This document shows, in pieces, positions 1 through 6,964 of a DNA stretch of 7,798 nt; the stretch's first letter is position 1; every line of letters starts with the position of its first letter. Where the stretch lies: positions 1 through 7,798 of the forward strand of contig JALVQM010000007.1 in the NCBI GenBank assembly GCA_027025615.1, in the 5' to 3' direction. The translations under genes and the position numbers were made by a program. The notes beneath the pieces were generated by a model. That model saw only the letters and a list, made by a program, of their open reading frames with translations. It made no database searches and was not told where the DNA came from. This DNA comes from Desulfobacteraceae bacterium. GTDB lineage: Bacteria > Desulfobacterota > Desulfobacteria > Desulfobacterales > Desulfosarcinaceae.

Positions 1-215
1 TTTTTCAATTCCTTGCAAACCGCGTAACCATCTTTTTCCGGCATCATTACGTCCAGTACAATGGCATCCGGCGGATTGGTCTTGACCTTTTCCAGCCCTT
101 CAATGCCATCGTAGGCCAGTTCAACCTCAAAGCCCTCCTTTTCAAGGTTTGCCTGCACGATGGAGCAAAAATCGGGCTCATCGTCCACTACCAGTATTCT
201 TTTTTTCTCAGCCAT
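1..215 (-). CDS. Response regulator receiver domain protein (3' end outside window)
   Basis: Signal-transduction protein of the CheY-like receiver family. It is phosphorylated on an aspartate by a partner histidine kinase. The 71 complete codons in the window begin MAEKKRILVVDDEP, which supplies the acidic pair D11/D12. They continue to IVLDVMMPEKDGY, where D55 is the expected phospho-acceptor, followed by the usual MMP turn. The conserved Thr/Ser and Lys switch residues and any output domain lie beyond the left edge, so the output (DNA binding, enzymatic or none) cannot be told. The start is supported by an AAGGAG ribosome-binding site 6 bases upstream. It lies 61 bases after metF on the same strand with no obvious terminator between, so read-through from the operon is possible, but a functional link to folate metabolism is only inference. 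Confidence 0.93.
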   Translation of the reverse strand, partial: MAEKKRILVVDDEPDFCSIVQANLEKEGFEVELAYDGIEGLEKVKTNPPDAIVLDVMMPEKDGYAVCKELK

Positions 216-221
216 GGTTCT

Positions 222-227
222 CTCCTT
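222..227 (-). promoter_or_regulatory. Ribosome-binding site of the response regulator
   Basis: On the minus strand this reads AAGGAG, a near-perfect Shine-Dalgarno sequence 6 bases before the ATG at 215-213. It fixes the start of the receiver-domain protein. Confidence 0.8.
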
Positions 228-276
228 TGCATTCCGACTTTGAAAACTATCAACCTTCAACCTGCCGGCGACAACA

Positions 277-1218
277 TCAGTCTACCTGCGGCCGTGGCAG
301 GACTCCAGCCCTTTCGGCAATCTCGGGCACCTTGTGTTCCCATTCGATAGCCATAAGATGAACACCAGCCACCCCTTCCATCTCCTTGAACTCCTGGATC
401 TGTTCAATGGCAAATTTTATCCCTTCTTCAGCCATCTTGCCTTTACCGGCACCTTCCAGGCGCTTGATCAGCTCCTCTGGCACATCCATGCCCGGCACGT
501 TCTTGGCCATGTATTTGGCCATGCGGGCACTTTTCATAGGGGTTACTCCGGCCAGGATATAGGTCTTTTCTGTAATGCCCATATCGACTGCCCGTTTCAT
601 GAATTCGCGGAATCGTTTCATGTTGTAAATACACTGGGTTTGAATAAAATCAGCACCTGCGTCAACTTTGTTGGCCAGTCGATAGATACGGTATTCAACC
701 GGGTCGGCAAAAGGGTTGGCGGCAGCTCCGATGAAAATTCTAGGTGCAACATCTATCGGTTCATCATTCAGGAACTTGCCCTCATCCCGCATTTTCTTCA
801 CCATCGCTATGAGCTGCATGGAATCAATGTCATAGACGTTCTTGGCCTGGGGATGGTTGCCGAAATGCTGATGGTCACCTGAAAGACAAAGCATATTACG
901 AATACCGAGGGCATAGGCCCCGAGAACATCTGCCATCATGGCCAGGCGATTACGGTCGCGACATACCATCTGGAAATTAGGCTCCAAGCCGGCCTGGACC
1001 ATCAACGCACTGGCTGCCTTGCTCGACATGCGCACCACTGCCGTCTGGTTGTCGGTAACATTGATGGCATCGACCTTGCCCCGGAGATGTTCGAATTTCT
1101 CTTTCAGATGGTCCACATTAGCGCCCTTGGGCGGTCCACATTCCCCTGTAAAAGCGAAGTGACCGGCTTTGAGCACCTTCTCCAGATTGCTTCCGGATTT
1201 GTATCCATTTTCACTCAT
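277..1218 (-). CDS. metF: Methylenetetrahydrofolate reductase MetF
   Basis: Reduces 5,10-methylene-H4folate to 5-methyl-H4folate (or the reverse) with FAD, in the methyl branch of the Wood-Ljungdahl pathway; cytoplasmic. The 313 residues are about the usual length of a prokaryotic MTHFR catalytic barrel. Active-site landmarks are in place: E26 in TGECGPPKG (E. coli Glu28 position), D115 in LSGDHQ (Asp120 position) and Q195 in FIQTQCIYN (Gln183 position). CRDRNR at 86-91 and the AGVTPMKS segment at 223-230 are also family-like. The ATG overlaps the metV stop as ATGA, and an AAGGGAGGA ribosome-binding site lies inside the end of metV, so the two are probably translationally coupled and form a MetVF complex. 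As in other metV-linked MetF proteins, electrons probably come from MetV and its partners rather than directly from NADH. Part of this is inferred from Moorella-type clusters. Confidence 0.95.
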   Translation of the reverse strand: MSENGYKSGSNLEKVLKAGHFAFTGECGPPKGANVDHLKEKFEHLRGKVDAINVTDNQTAVVRMSSKAASALMVQAGLEPNFQMVCRDRNRLAMMADVLGAYALGIRNMLCLSGDHQHFGNHPQAKNVYDIDSMQLIAMVKKMRDEGKFLNDEPIDVAPRIFIGAAANPFADPVEYRIYRLANKVDAGADFIQTQCIYNMKRFREFMKRAVDMGITEKTYILAGVTPMKSARMAKYMAKNVPGMDVPEELIKRLEGAGKGKMAEEGIKFAIEQIQEFKEMEGVAGVHLMAIEWEHKVPEIAERAGVLPRPQVD

Positions 1219-1883
1219 TTGACCAATTCCTCCCTTATGCTTCTACGGGGTCCACCGTCACGGGCTGTCCGCCAATCTTTTGTTGCCCTCAGTACACGCA
1301 GATCTTCCAGCCTGTCCTGCTCCATTTTCTTGCGCACGATCTTGTCCCAGATACATTCAATATCTTTAGATACCTCGCACTTGCCATCTGCGCTGCCACC
1401 GCACGGGCCGTGCAATAAGCTCTTTGAACAACGCGCAATGGGACACAGTCCATCGTAAAAATGAATCACGCAGGTTCCACAGCCGGCACAACGTTCTTCC
1501 CATATACCGTGTTGAACCGCCCCTCCCATGAATTTTGTGTTTACCGCCGGGAAAAACCGCTGGTCAGGGTATGCTTCGGAAAGAAACTGGGGCCCTACCC
1601 CACAAGCCATGGACAACACCGCATCGTATTGGTCATAGGTGTCGCGAAGCTGTTCCACGTACTCCGGATCGCATTGGCGTTCCAAAACTTTTTCTTCGAT
1701 CTCCAGAGGACGGCCGTCCTTTTTACGAGCAATCCGCAAAATGGAAGCCAGCACCTGGACTTCTTTCAACCCGCCCACGTTGCAAACGGTCACGCACCCT
1801 TTGCAGCCTACCAACAGGATTTTTTCGTAGGGCTTGACCATCTCCTGGATCTCTTCCAGAGGTTTACGATCGGCAATAATCAT
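1215..1883 (-). CDS. metV: MetV, zinc/Fe-S partner subunit of methylenetetrahydrofolate reductase
   Basis: Electron-transfer partner of MetF in acetogen-type MTHFR. The 222 residues start MIIADRKPLEEI, as in the family. The N-terminal half carries GCKGCVTVC (C27, C30, C34), C71 and C94. The C-terminal part is the MTHFR C-terminal zinc/Fe-S domain: CAGCGTC (C132, C135, C138), C147, C152, then the signature HGPCGGSADGKCE (C161, C169) and C177. Thirteen cysteines are enough for two [4Fe-4S] clusters plus a metal site, although the assignment of each ligand is inferred. The tail after about residue 180 is highly charged. An AGAGGTG ribosome-binding site precedes the ATG, and the frame is closed upstream by a TAG, which fixes the start. 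It overlaps metF by 4 bases and follows mvhD by 102 bases, so it likely passes electrons between MetF and HdrA-MvhD. Confidence 0.94.
   Translation of the reverse strand: MIIADRKPLEEIQEMVKPYEKILLVGCKGCVTVCNVGGLKEVQVLASILRIARKKDGRPLEIEEKVLERQCDPEYVEQLRDTYDQYDAVLSMACGVGPQFLSEAYPDQRFFPAVNTKFMGGAVQHGIWEERCAGCGTCVIHFYDGLCPIARCSKSLLHGPCGGSADGKCEVSKDIECIWDKIVRKKMEQDRLEDLRVLRATKDWRTARDGGPRRSIREELVK
1228..1236 (-). promoter_or_regulatory. Ribosome-binding site of metF inside metV
   Basis: The minus strand reads AAGGGAGGA within the last codons of metV, about 9 bases before the metF ATG. Together with the ATGA stop/start overlap it supports coupled translation of metV and metF. Confidence 0.7.
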
Positions 1884-1887
1884 TTGG

Positions 1888-1894
1888 CACCTCT
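1888..1894 (-). promoter_or_regulatory. Ribosome-binding site of metV
   Basis: The minus strand reads AGAGGTG, 4 bases before the ATG ending at 1883. The metV frame meets a TAG at the edge of this motif, so no longer N-terminus is possible. Confidence 0.65.
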
Positions 1895-1985
1895 ACTGTT
1901 TTTCGGCTGTCTGTAATCCGGTCGTTCATTTTCTCCCTATGTTCAACCAGAGTGCAGACATCCATCGTTAGCAGAAAAAATTGAA

Positions 1986-2405
1986 TTAACATTTACCAGA
2001 CACGGGGCTTGGCCCCAGTTGCCTGATCTTCTCCGTCATCTCGTTTGCTATTTCAGCAAAACGCGGGCCCATAGCCGATGACAGATTAAACATCTGCACC
2101 CTGTCCGGCTCGATGCCCAATTCTTCCAAAGTTCTTCTCACGTAATCTACCTTGCGCCGAGTTTTCAGATTTCCTTCCAGGAAATGACATTCTCCCTCCA
2201 GTCACCCGGCCACGTAAACTGCATCGGCACCGTCCTGGATAACCCGCAACAGATGGATGATATCAACCCTTCCACTACAGGGCACCTGGACTACTTTGAC
2301 GTTGGGAGGATAGTTGAGCCGCATTGAACCGGCCAGGTCTCCGGCAGCATAAGCACAGTACTTGCAGCAAAATGCCAGGATTTGAGGTTCAAAAGTATCA
2401 TTCAT
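1986..2405 (-). CDS. mvhD: MvhD-type [2Fe-2S] electron-transfer protein, probable selenoprotein (in-frame TGA = Sec68)
   Basis: Small subunit that in methanogens and acetogens carries electrons to or from HdrA through a [2Fe-2S] cluster. Read through the TGA at 2202-2204, the gene gives 139 residues, the normal family length. The first 67 residues hold FCCKYCAYAAGDLAG (C13, C14, C17) and VPCSGRVD (C43), ending at DAVYVAG. After the TGA comes LEGECHFLEGNLKTRRKV (C73), which is exactly where family members have GC-x4-C-H followed by GN.K.RRR. The TGA thus takes the place of a conserved cysteine ligand, and reading stays in frame for 71 residues to TAA. Selenocysteine in MvhD/VhuD homologues is known from methanogens and deltaproteobacteria. 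I chose M2405 over an upstream ATG at 2432 because AAGGAAGG sits 7 bases before it. An extra Cys ends the protein (C139). A standard gene caller would truncate it at 2202. A true nonsense mutation is possible but unlikely. Confidence 0.9.
2169..2185 (-). promoter_or_regulatory. Candidate bacterial SECIS hairpin in mvhD
   Basis: Just downstream of the mvhD TGA the minus strand forms ATTTCC-TGGAA-GGAAAT, a perfect 6-bp stem with a 5-base loop. The stem begins 16 bases after the TGA and the apical loop starts 22 bases after it. This lies within the roughly 16-37 base spacing known for bacterial SECIS elements, and the second loop base is G, as the general pattern requires. Such an element would recruit SelB carrying Sec-tRNA. 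The stem does not extend further by simple pairing, and its function is inferred from position and shape. Confidence 0.7.
2202..2204 (-). other. In-frame TGA recoded as selenocysteine
   Basis: This TGA codon stands at the position of a conserved Cys in MvhD (residue 68). Homology continues on both sides without a frameshift, and a SECIS-like hairpin follows. It is therefore read as selenocysteine rather than stop. Confidence 0.85.
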
Positions 2406-2412
2406 GAATTGA

Positions 2413-2420
2413 CCTTCCTT
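2413..2420 (-). promoter_or_regulatory. Ribosome-binding site deciding the mvhD start
   Basis: The minus strand reads AAGGAAGG, 7 bases before the ATG at 2405-2403. This favours the MNDTFEP start over the ATG nine codons upstream, which would place this motif inside the coding sequence. Confidence 0.75.
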
Positions 2421-2466
2421 TCTTGCCAACACCTTGGTTGCCAGGGGATCTGTTCTTTACAGTTTT

Positions 2467-5400
2467 TCAGCCGCACTCGGTAAAAAGCGCCGCTGTCTTG
2501 GCTATCAACTGTTCATCGGTGAAATGCTTCAAAGTTATGGCTTTGCCGGGACACTCGGAAACACAGCAACCACAGCCGTGGCACCCGGCAGGCTCGATCA
2601 CTGCATAACCGTCTTCGCCGATATAAGGTGTATCGTAGGGACAGGTGCGCACACAGGTCAGGCAAACAGCACAGCGGTCCGGATTTACCTCGGCAACGAT
2701 ACCGCCTACCCAGATGGCGTCCTTGGACAAAATCGTAGTGGCCCTTGATACGGCGGCCTGAGCCTGGGCGATTGATTCATCCAACGACTTGGGGTAATGG
2801 GCCAGGCCGGCCATGAAAACCCCTTCGGAAGCAAAATCCACCGGTCTCAACTTGGCATGGGCTTCCACCAGGAAACCTTCCGAGTTGACCGGAACCTTGA
2901 ACAGCTCGAACAAATCCTTATTCTCGCTGGGCACGATTGCCGTGGCCAGGACAAGAATGTCCACTTGCAACTCTACCGGCCGGCCCAGGATATGGTCTTT
3001 GACAAGTATCCCCAGCCGCCCTTGATCCTGGGCCACCTTGGGGGGATCCTGCTGGTCAAAGCGGATAAAAATGATCCCTTTTTCGCGTGCCTTGCGGTAC
3101 AGTTCCTCCCGGAAACCATAGGTCCGTATATCACGGTACAAAATAAAGATATTCATGTCCGGCTTCTGTTCCTTCAAGGCCAGCGCCGACTTGATACTAT
3201 GGGTACAGCATACCCGGCTGCATGAAGGCCTCTGCTCGTTCCGCGATCCAACGCACTGAATGAAAACCATCGTCTCGGCGGCAGCCAGGCGCGGATCTTC
3301 ATCGTTCATGGCCTGATCCAGGTCCCTGTGGGTCAACACATCCGGATGCTGGCCATAGAGATATTCATCGGGTCGATATTCCTGTCCACCGGTTGCCAGG
3401 ATGGTTGCTCCGTGTTCGATTACGGTTGTAGTGACAGTCATACCTGCAGTGGCCAGCGTGGTTGTGAAGTTCCCGAGAATGCCGGCTGTCTCAATGGGTT
3501 CAGTCCGCAAAAACAGCCTGATCCCGGGGTGCTGCCTGACCCTTTCGACAAGTCCGGCCACATAGGGTGCAATCTGCTGTCCTTGCCAGGTCTGGCGCAG
3601 CCAAAGGGCATTGCCTCCCAGTTGATCAGAACGCTCAACCAGGTAGGCCTGAAAACCCTGATCTGCAATGCCCAGGGCGGCTTCCATGCCGGCAACTCCC
3701 CCACCAACCACCAGGGCAGCCCGCTTTACTTCCATGGAAACCTGGTGCAAGGGTTCGATATAAGCAGCTTTGGCAACAGCCATCCGTACCAGGTCCTTGG
3801 CCTTCTCGGTTGCCTTTTCCGGATCGTTCATGTGTACCCAGGTGTTTTGATCGCGTATATTGGCCATTTCGAAAAGGTATTTATTGAGACCCGCCTCCCT
3901 TATTGTTTCCTGGAAAAGTGGTTCATGGGTCCGGGGAGAACAGGAAGCAACTACAACCCGGTTGATTTCTTTTTCCTGGATGACTTCTTTCATCTTGTCC
4001 TGAGTATCCTGGGAACAGGTGAAAAGATTGTCTTCCACGTGCACAACATGGGGCAGTCCCTTGGCGTATTCCCTTACGGCAGGAACATCGGCGATTCCCC
4101 CGATGTTGATCCCGCAGTTACATACAAACACACCAATGCGCGGTTCCTGACCTGAGACATCAAGCTCCGGTGGCAATGACTTGGTCCTTATCATACTGCC
4201 ACGGGCCTGGGCCAAATTGCTTGTAGCCTGGGCTGCGGCTGCCGAAGCCTCCATTACCGATTGAGGGATATCCTTCGGCCCCTGGAAAGCGCCGCAGACG
4301 TATACTCCGGGACGGTTGGTGGAAACCGGGGCAAGATCGCTGGTCGCGGCGAAAAGATGTTGATTCAAGTCCACTTCCATTTTCTTTGCCAGATCCACCG
4401 CCTGATCGTTGGGAGCAAGGCCCACCGACAGGACAACCATGTCGAATATCTCTTCTTCCATATTACCGTCTTCATGTACATAACGCAGCCGCAGGCGGTC
4501 ATCTTCAACCGGGTCTATGGTATGGACCCTGGCGCGCACAAAACGCACACCTCGCTCATCCTGGGCCCGCAAGTAATAGCGGTCGAAGTCTTTCCCATGG
4601 GTCCGCATGTCCATATAAAAAACAGCAGTATCCAGGTCTTTTTCACTGTGCTCTTTGGCAATAACAGTCTGTTTGGCGGCATACATGCAGCAGACCGACG
4701 AACAGTAACTGTGACCGCACTGGTTAATATCGCGGGAGCCGACACACTGCAGCCAGGCAATCTTTTCAGGCTCCTTGTGGTCGGAAGGTCTTACAAGATG
4801 GCCCTGAAATGGCCCGGAAGCAGACAAGATGCGCTCAAACTCCAGGCTTGTGACAACATTGGGATGTTCAGCGTAACCGTAGAATATATGTTTGCTTGGA
4901 TCGTAAGCCTTGAATCCGGGTGCAAGAATTATGGAGCCTACATTAACCGTGGTTTTCCTGGGCTCCATTTCATGATTGACAGCCTGTGCCAGGCAGGCCT
5001 GGACACACTGGTAGCACTCTGAACAGACACCGCACTTTAGACATCGCTGGGCTTCCGTTCGGGCTTCGTTTTCATCGTAGCCATATGATATTTCGAGGAA
5101 ATTGCACTCACGTGCCTCAGGATCCAAACATCTGACCGGAACCCTCTCCGCCTTGGCTTGCCCCTCGATATCGGGACGCACGTAAGTCCATTGTTTTTGG
5201 CGACCTTCGTAAAGGTCCAGCCCGTTGATAAAACGATGAATACTTTCAGCGGCCTCTTTACCGCAGGCCACGGCCTCGACTACCGATTTGGGACCATAAA
5301 CCACATCACCACCGGCAAATACCCATTCCAGTGGTGTCTGCAAAGTGACCGGGTCGGCTTTCAGGCCGCCGGGGGGAGTAGTTTCCAGGCCCTGTTCCTG

Positions 5401-6921
5401 TATATGTTCCAGGTTTGCACTCTGGCCGATGGCAATGATCACGGTATCGGCAAAAAACGGTTGACAGGCATTGTCGTCGTACCGGGGGTTGAAACGGCCG
5501 TTTTCATCAAAAACGGTTGTACATGTTTTGAACTCGATACCCGACACCCGGCTCGACTTGTCGATGAAAAATTGCTTAGGCCCGAAACTGTTGACAATTT
5601 TTACGTCTTCCTGGATGGCTTCTTCAATCTCATGCTCCCAGGCCGGCATTTCATCGCGTTTTTCAAGGCAAACCATGGTAACGTTTTTTGCGCCTTTACG
5701 CTTGGCTGTAAGGGCAACATCAATCGCTACGTTACCACCGCCGATGACCAGGACATCTTCGCCAATGTCCACCGGATTGCCCAGGGCAACATCTCTCAGG
5801 AAAGCCACTCCTTCCAATACCCCTTCTGCATCTTCGTTGGGAACCCCCAGGCGACGGCTGTTGTGAAGTCCGATGGCCACGAAGACAGCTGAAAACCCAT
5901 CGGCCTTCAGGCTGTCCAGGGTAACGTCCTTGCCGAAAACAACCCCGGTCTTTATTTCCACCCCCATGGCCTTGATCAGGTCTATTTCTCTTTGGAGCAT
6001 ATCCCTTGGCAGCCGGTACTCTGGTATCCCAACGGCCATCATCCCGCCGGCAACCGGCAGTTTTTCAAATATGGTTACCTGGTATCCGTCTTTTGCCAGA
6101 AAGTAGGCTGCTCCCAGCCCGGCGGGACCGGAACCCACAATGGCCACTTTCTCCGTTCGTTTTTCAGCGGTCTCCGGCACCCTAAATTGGCCCTGGCCCG
6201 TTTCCCAGTCGGCCAAAAAGCGGTGCAGCTCCCGAATGGCCAAAGGCTGATCCACATCCTTGCGGGTACACTCTCCCTCACATGGATGATGGCAAACGCG
6301 ACCACATACCCCGGGCAAAGGGTGATCCTGCCGGAACAGATCGAGGGCTTCACCGTAACGGCCGTCGTTGATCAAGGCTATGTAACCCTGGATACTCACA
6401 TGTGCCGGGCAGGTGGCCTTACAAGGTGCCCTACCGGCTTTATCAATGGCGAAAGCACTGGGCATGCCCTGGGGATAAAGCTTGAAAGCTGCCTTGCGTT
6501 TCCCCAGGCCTTCATCAAAAAGGTTGGGAAGTTCTATGGGGCAGGCCTTGGCACACTCGCCGCAGGAAGTACATTTATCAAGCTCCACGAACCTGGGATG
6601 TTCCAGCAAGGTAACCTTGAAATCTCCCAGTTCACCTTCCACCTTTTCGACCTCGGCCATGGTGTATAAATCTATGTTTAGATGACGGCCGGCTTCCACC
6701 AGTTTTGGAGAAATAACACACATTGAACAATCGTTGGTGGGAAAGGTTTTATCCAGCTGGGCCATGACCCCGCCGATGGCTGACTTGCTTTCAACCATTT
6801 TCACCAGGAAACCTGAATCGGCAAGATCGAGGGCCGCCTGGATCCCGGCAATTCCTCCACCAACTACCATAACGGAACCGACAACATCTTTTGAACTACG
6901 GGTGTCGCTCTTGTTTTCCAT
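2467..6921 (-). CDS. hdrA: HdrA-type fusion: HdrA with inserted GltD/NfnB module, fused to a second HdrA
   Basis: Large cytoplasmic flavin/Fe-S hub of 1484 residues, about twice a methanogen HdrA. Order seen: HdrA copy 1 FAD fold (GGGIAG 21-26, NDCSMC 63-68); ferredoxin motif C117/C120/C123/C127; an inserted GltD/NfnB-like module at about 155-570 with N-terminal cysteines C167, C171, C206, C210, C214, C218, an FAD motif GSGPAG 263-268 and an NAD(P)H motif GGGNVA 394-399; second ferredoxin motif C627 to C643; the rest of copy 1 with CVGSR and C740/C744/C745. Copy 2 has the HdrA N-terminal domain (CNCGINIGG at 934-942, C969, C994), FAD motif GGGVAG 1073-1078, CVGSR at 1223-1227 with C1234/C1238/C1239, and a C-terminal two-cluster ferredoxin (C1417-C1427, C1447-C1457). 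It could therefore bind three FADs and many Fe-S clusters and exchange electrons with NAD(P)H, MvhD and MetVF; flavin-based bifurcation is an inference. The start is supported by AGGGGA 7 bases upstream. HdrB and HdrC are not present nearby. Confidence 0.95.
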   Translation of the reverse strand: MENKSDTRSSKDVVGSVMVVGGGIAGIQAALDLADSGFLVKMVESKSAIGGVMAQLDKTFPTNDCSMCVISPKLVEAGRHLNIDLYTMAEVEKVEGELGDFKVTLLEHPRFVELDKCTSCGECAKACPIELPNLFDEGLGKRKAAFKLYPQGMPSAFAIDKAGRAPCKATCPAHVSIQGYIALINDGRYGEALDLFRQDHPLPGVCGRVCHHPCEGECTRKDVDQPLAIRELHRFLADWETGQGQFRVPETAEKRTEKVAIVGSGPAGLGAAYFLAKDGYQVTIFEKLPVAGGMMAVGIPEYRLPRDMLQREIDLIKAMGVEIKTGVVFGKDVTLDSLKADGFSAVFVAIGLHNSRRLGVPNEDAEGVLEGVAFLRDVALGNPVDIGEDVLVIGGGNVAIDVALTAKRKGAKNVTMVCLEKRDEMPAWEHEIEEAIQEDVKIVNSFGPKQFFIDKSSRVSGIEFKTCTTVFDENGRFNPRYDDNACQPFFADTVIIAIGQSANLEHIQEQGLETTPPGGLKADPVTLQTPLEWVFAGGDVVYGPKSVVEAVACGKEAAESIHRFINGLDLYEGRQKQWTYVRPDIEGQAKAERVPVRCLDPEARECNFLEISYGYDENEARTEAQRCLKCGVCSECYQCVQACLAQAVNHEMEPRKTTVNVGSIILAPGFKAYDPSKHIFYGYAEHPNVVTSLEFERILSASGPFQGHLVRPSDHKEPEKIAWLQCVGSRDINQCGHSYCSSVCCMYAAKQTVIAKEHSEKDLDTAVFYMDMRTHGKDFDRYYLRAQDERGVRFVRARVHTIDPVEDDRLRLRYVHEDGNMEEEIFDMVVLSVGLAPNDQAVDLAKKMEVDLNQHLFAATSDLAPVSTNRPGVYVCGAFQGPKDIPQSVMEASAAAAQATSNLAQARGSMIRTKSLPPELDVSGQEPRIGVFVCNCGINIGGIADVPAVREYAKGLPHVVHVEDNLFTCSQDTQDKMKEVIQEKEINRVVVASCSPRTHEPLFQETIREAGLNKYLFEMANIRDQNTWVHMNDPEKATEKAKDLVRMAVAKAAYIEPLHQVSMEVKRAALVVGGGVAGMEAALGIADQGFQAYLVERSDQLGGNALWLRQTWQGQQIAPYVAGLVERVRQHPGIRLFLRTEPIETAGILGNFTTTLATAGMTVTTTVIEHGATILATGGQEYRPDEYLYGQHPDVLTHRDLDQAMNDEDPRLAAAETMVFIQCVGSRNEQRPSCSRVCCTHSIKSALALKEQKPDMNIFILYRDIRTYGFREELYRKAREKGIIFIRFDQQDPPKVAQDQGRLGILVKDHILGRPVELQVDILVLATAIVPSENKDLFELFKVPVNSEGFLVEAHAKLRPVDFASEGVFMAGLAHYPKSLDESIAQAQAAVSRATTILSKDAIWVGGIVAEVNPDRCAVCLTCVRTCPYDTPYIGEDGYAVIEPAGCHGCGCCVSECPGKAITLKHFTDEQLIAKTAALFTECG

Positions 6922-6928
6922 GGTTTAA

Positions 6929-6934
6929 TCCCCT
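6929..6934 (-). promoter_or_regulatory. Ribosome-binding site of hdrA
   Basis: The minus strand reads AGGGGA, 7 bases before the ATG at 6921-6919, and directly abuts a small hairpin at 6935-6949. Confidence 0.7.
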
Positions 6935-6949
6935 GTCAGCAGCGCTGAC
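6935..6949 (-). repeat. Inverted repeat next to the hdrA ribosome-binding site
   Basis: GTCAGC-GCT-GCTGAC is a perfect 6-bp stem with a 3-base loop that touches the hdrA Shine-Dalgarno sequence. There is no T-run after it, so it is not a terminator. It could affect mRNA stability or translation, or bind a protein; this is inferred from position only. Confidence 0.4.
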
Positions 6950-6964
6950 GTTGCTACCGGTTAA

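Noticed and set aside
216..276. Promoter or terminator between metF and the response regulator
   Set aside because: Only the ribosome-binding site is convincing; no stem with a T-run and no clear -35/-10 pair could be identified.
334..882. Long plus-strand frame opposite metF
   Set aside because: It is antisense to a clear metF, shows no family resemblance and has no ribosome-binding site; it is a shadow of the real gene.
1974..2016. GC-rich hairpin (GGGGC-CAA-GCCCC) at the end of mvhD followed by a T-run, as a possible terminator
   Set aside because: The T-run at about 1980-1975 lies over 20 bases from the stem and the stem is inside the coding end, so it does not fit an intrinsic terminator.
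2406..2432. Upstream ATG (MLARKEGQF...) as the mvhD start
   Set aside because: A strong ribosome-binding site lies inside this extension and points to the ATG at 2405, which also matches the usual family N-terminus.
2467..2469. TGA after the ECG end of the HdrA protein, as a second selenocysteine codon
   Set aside because: The protein already ends where HdrA proteins normally end, and the following codons show no family resemblance; it is an ordinary stop.
3328..6669. Several plus-strand frames of 225-275 codons opposite the HdrA fusion gene
   Set aside because: They lie wholly within a well-conserved minus-strand gene and their translations look like reverse-complement noise.
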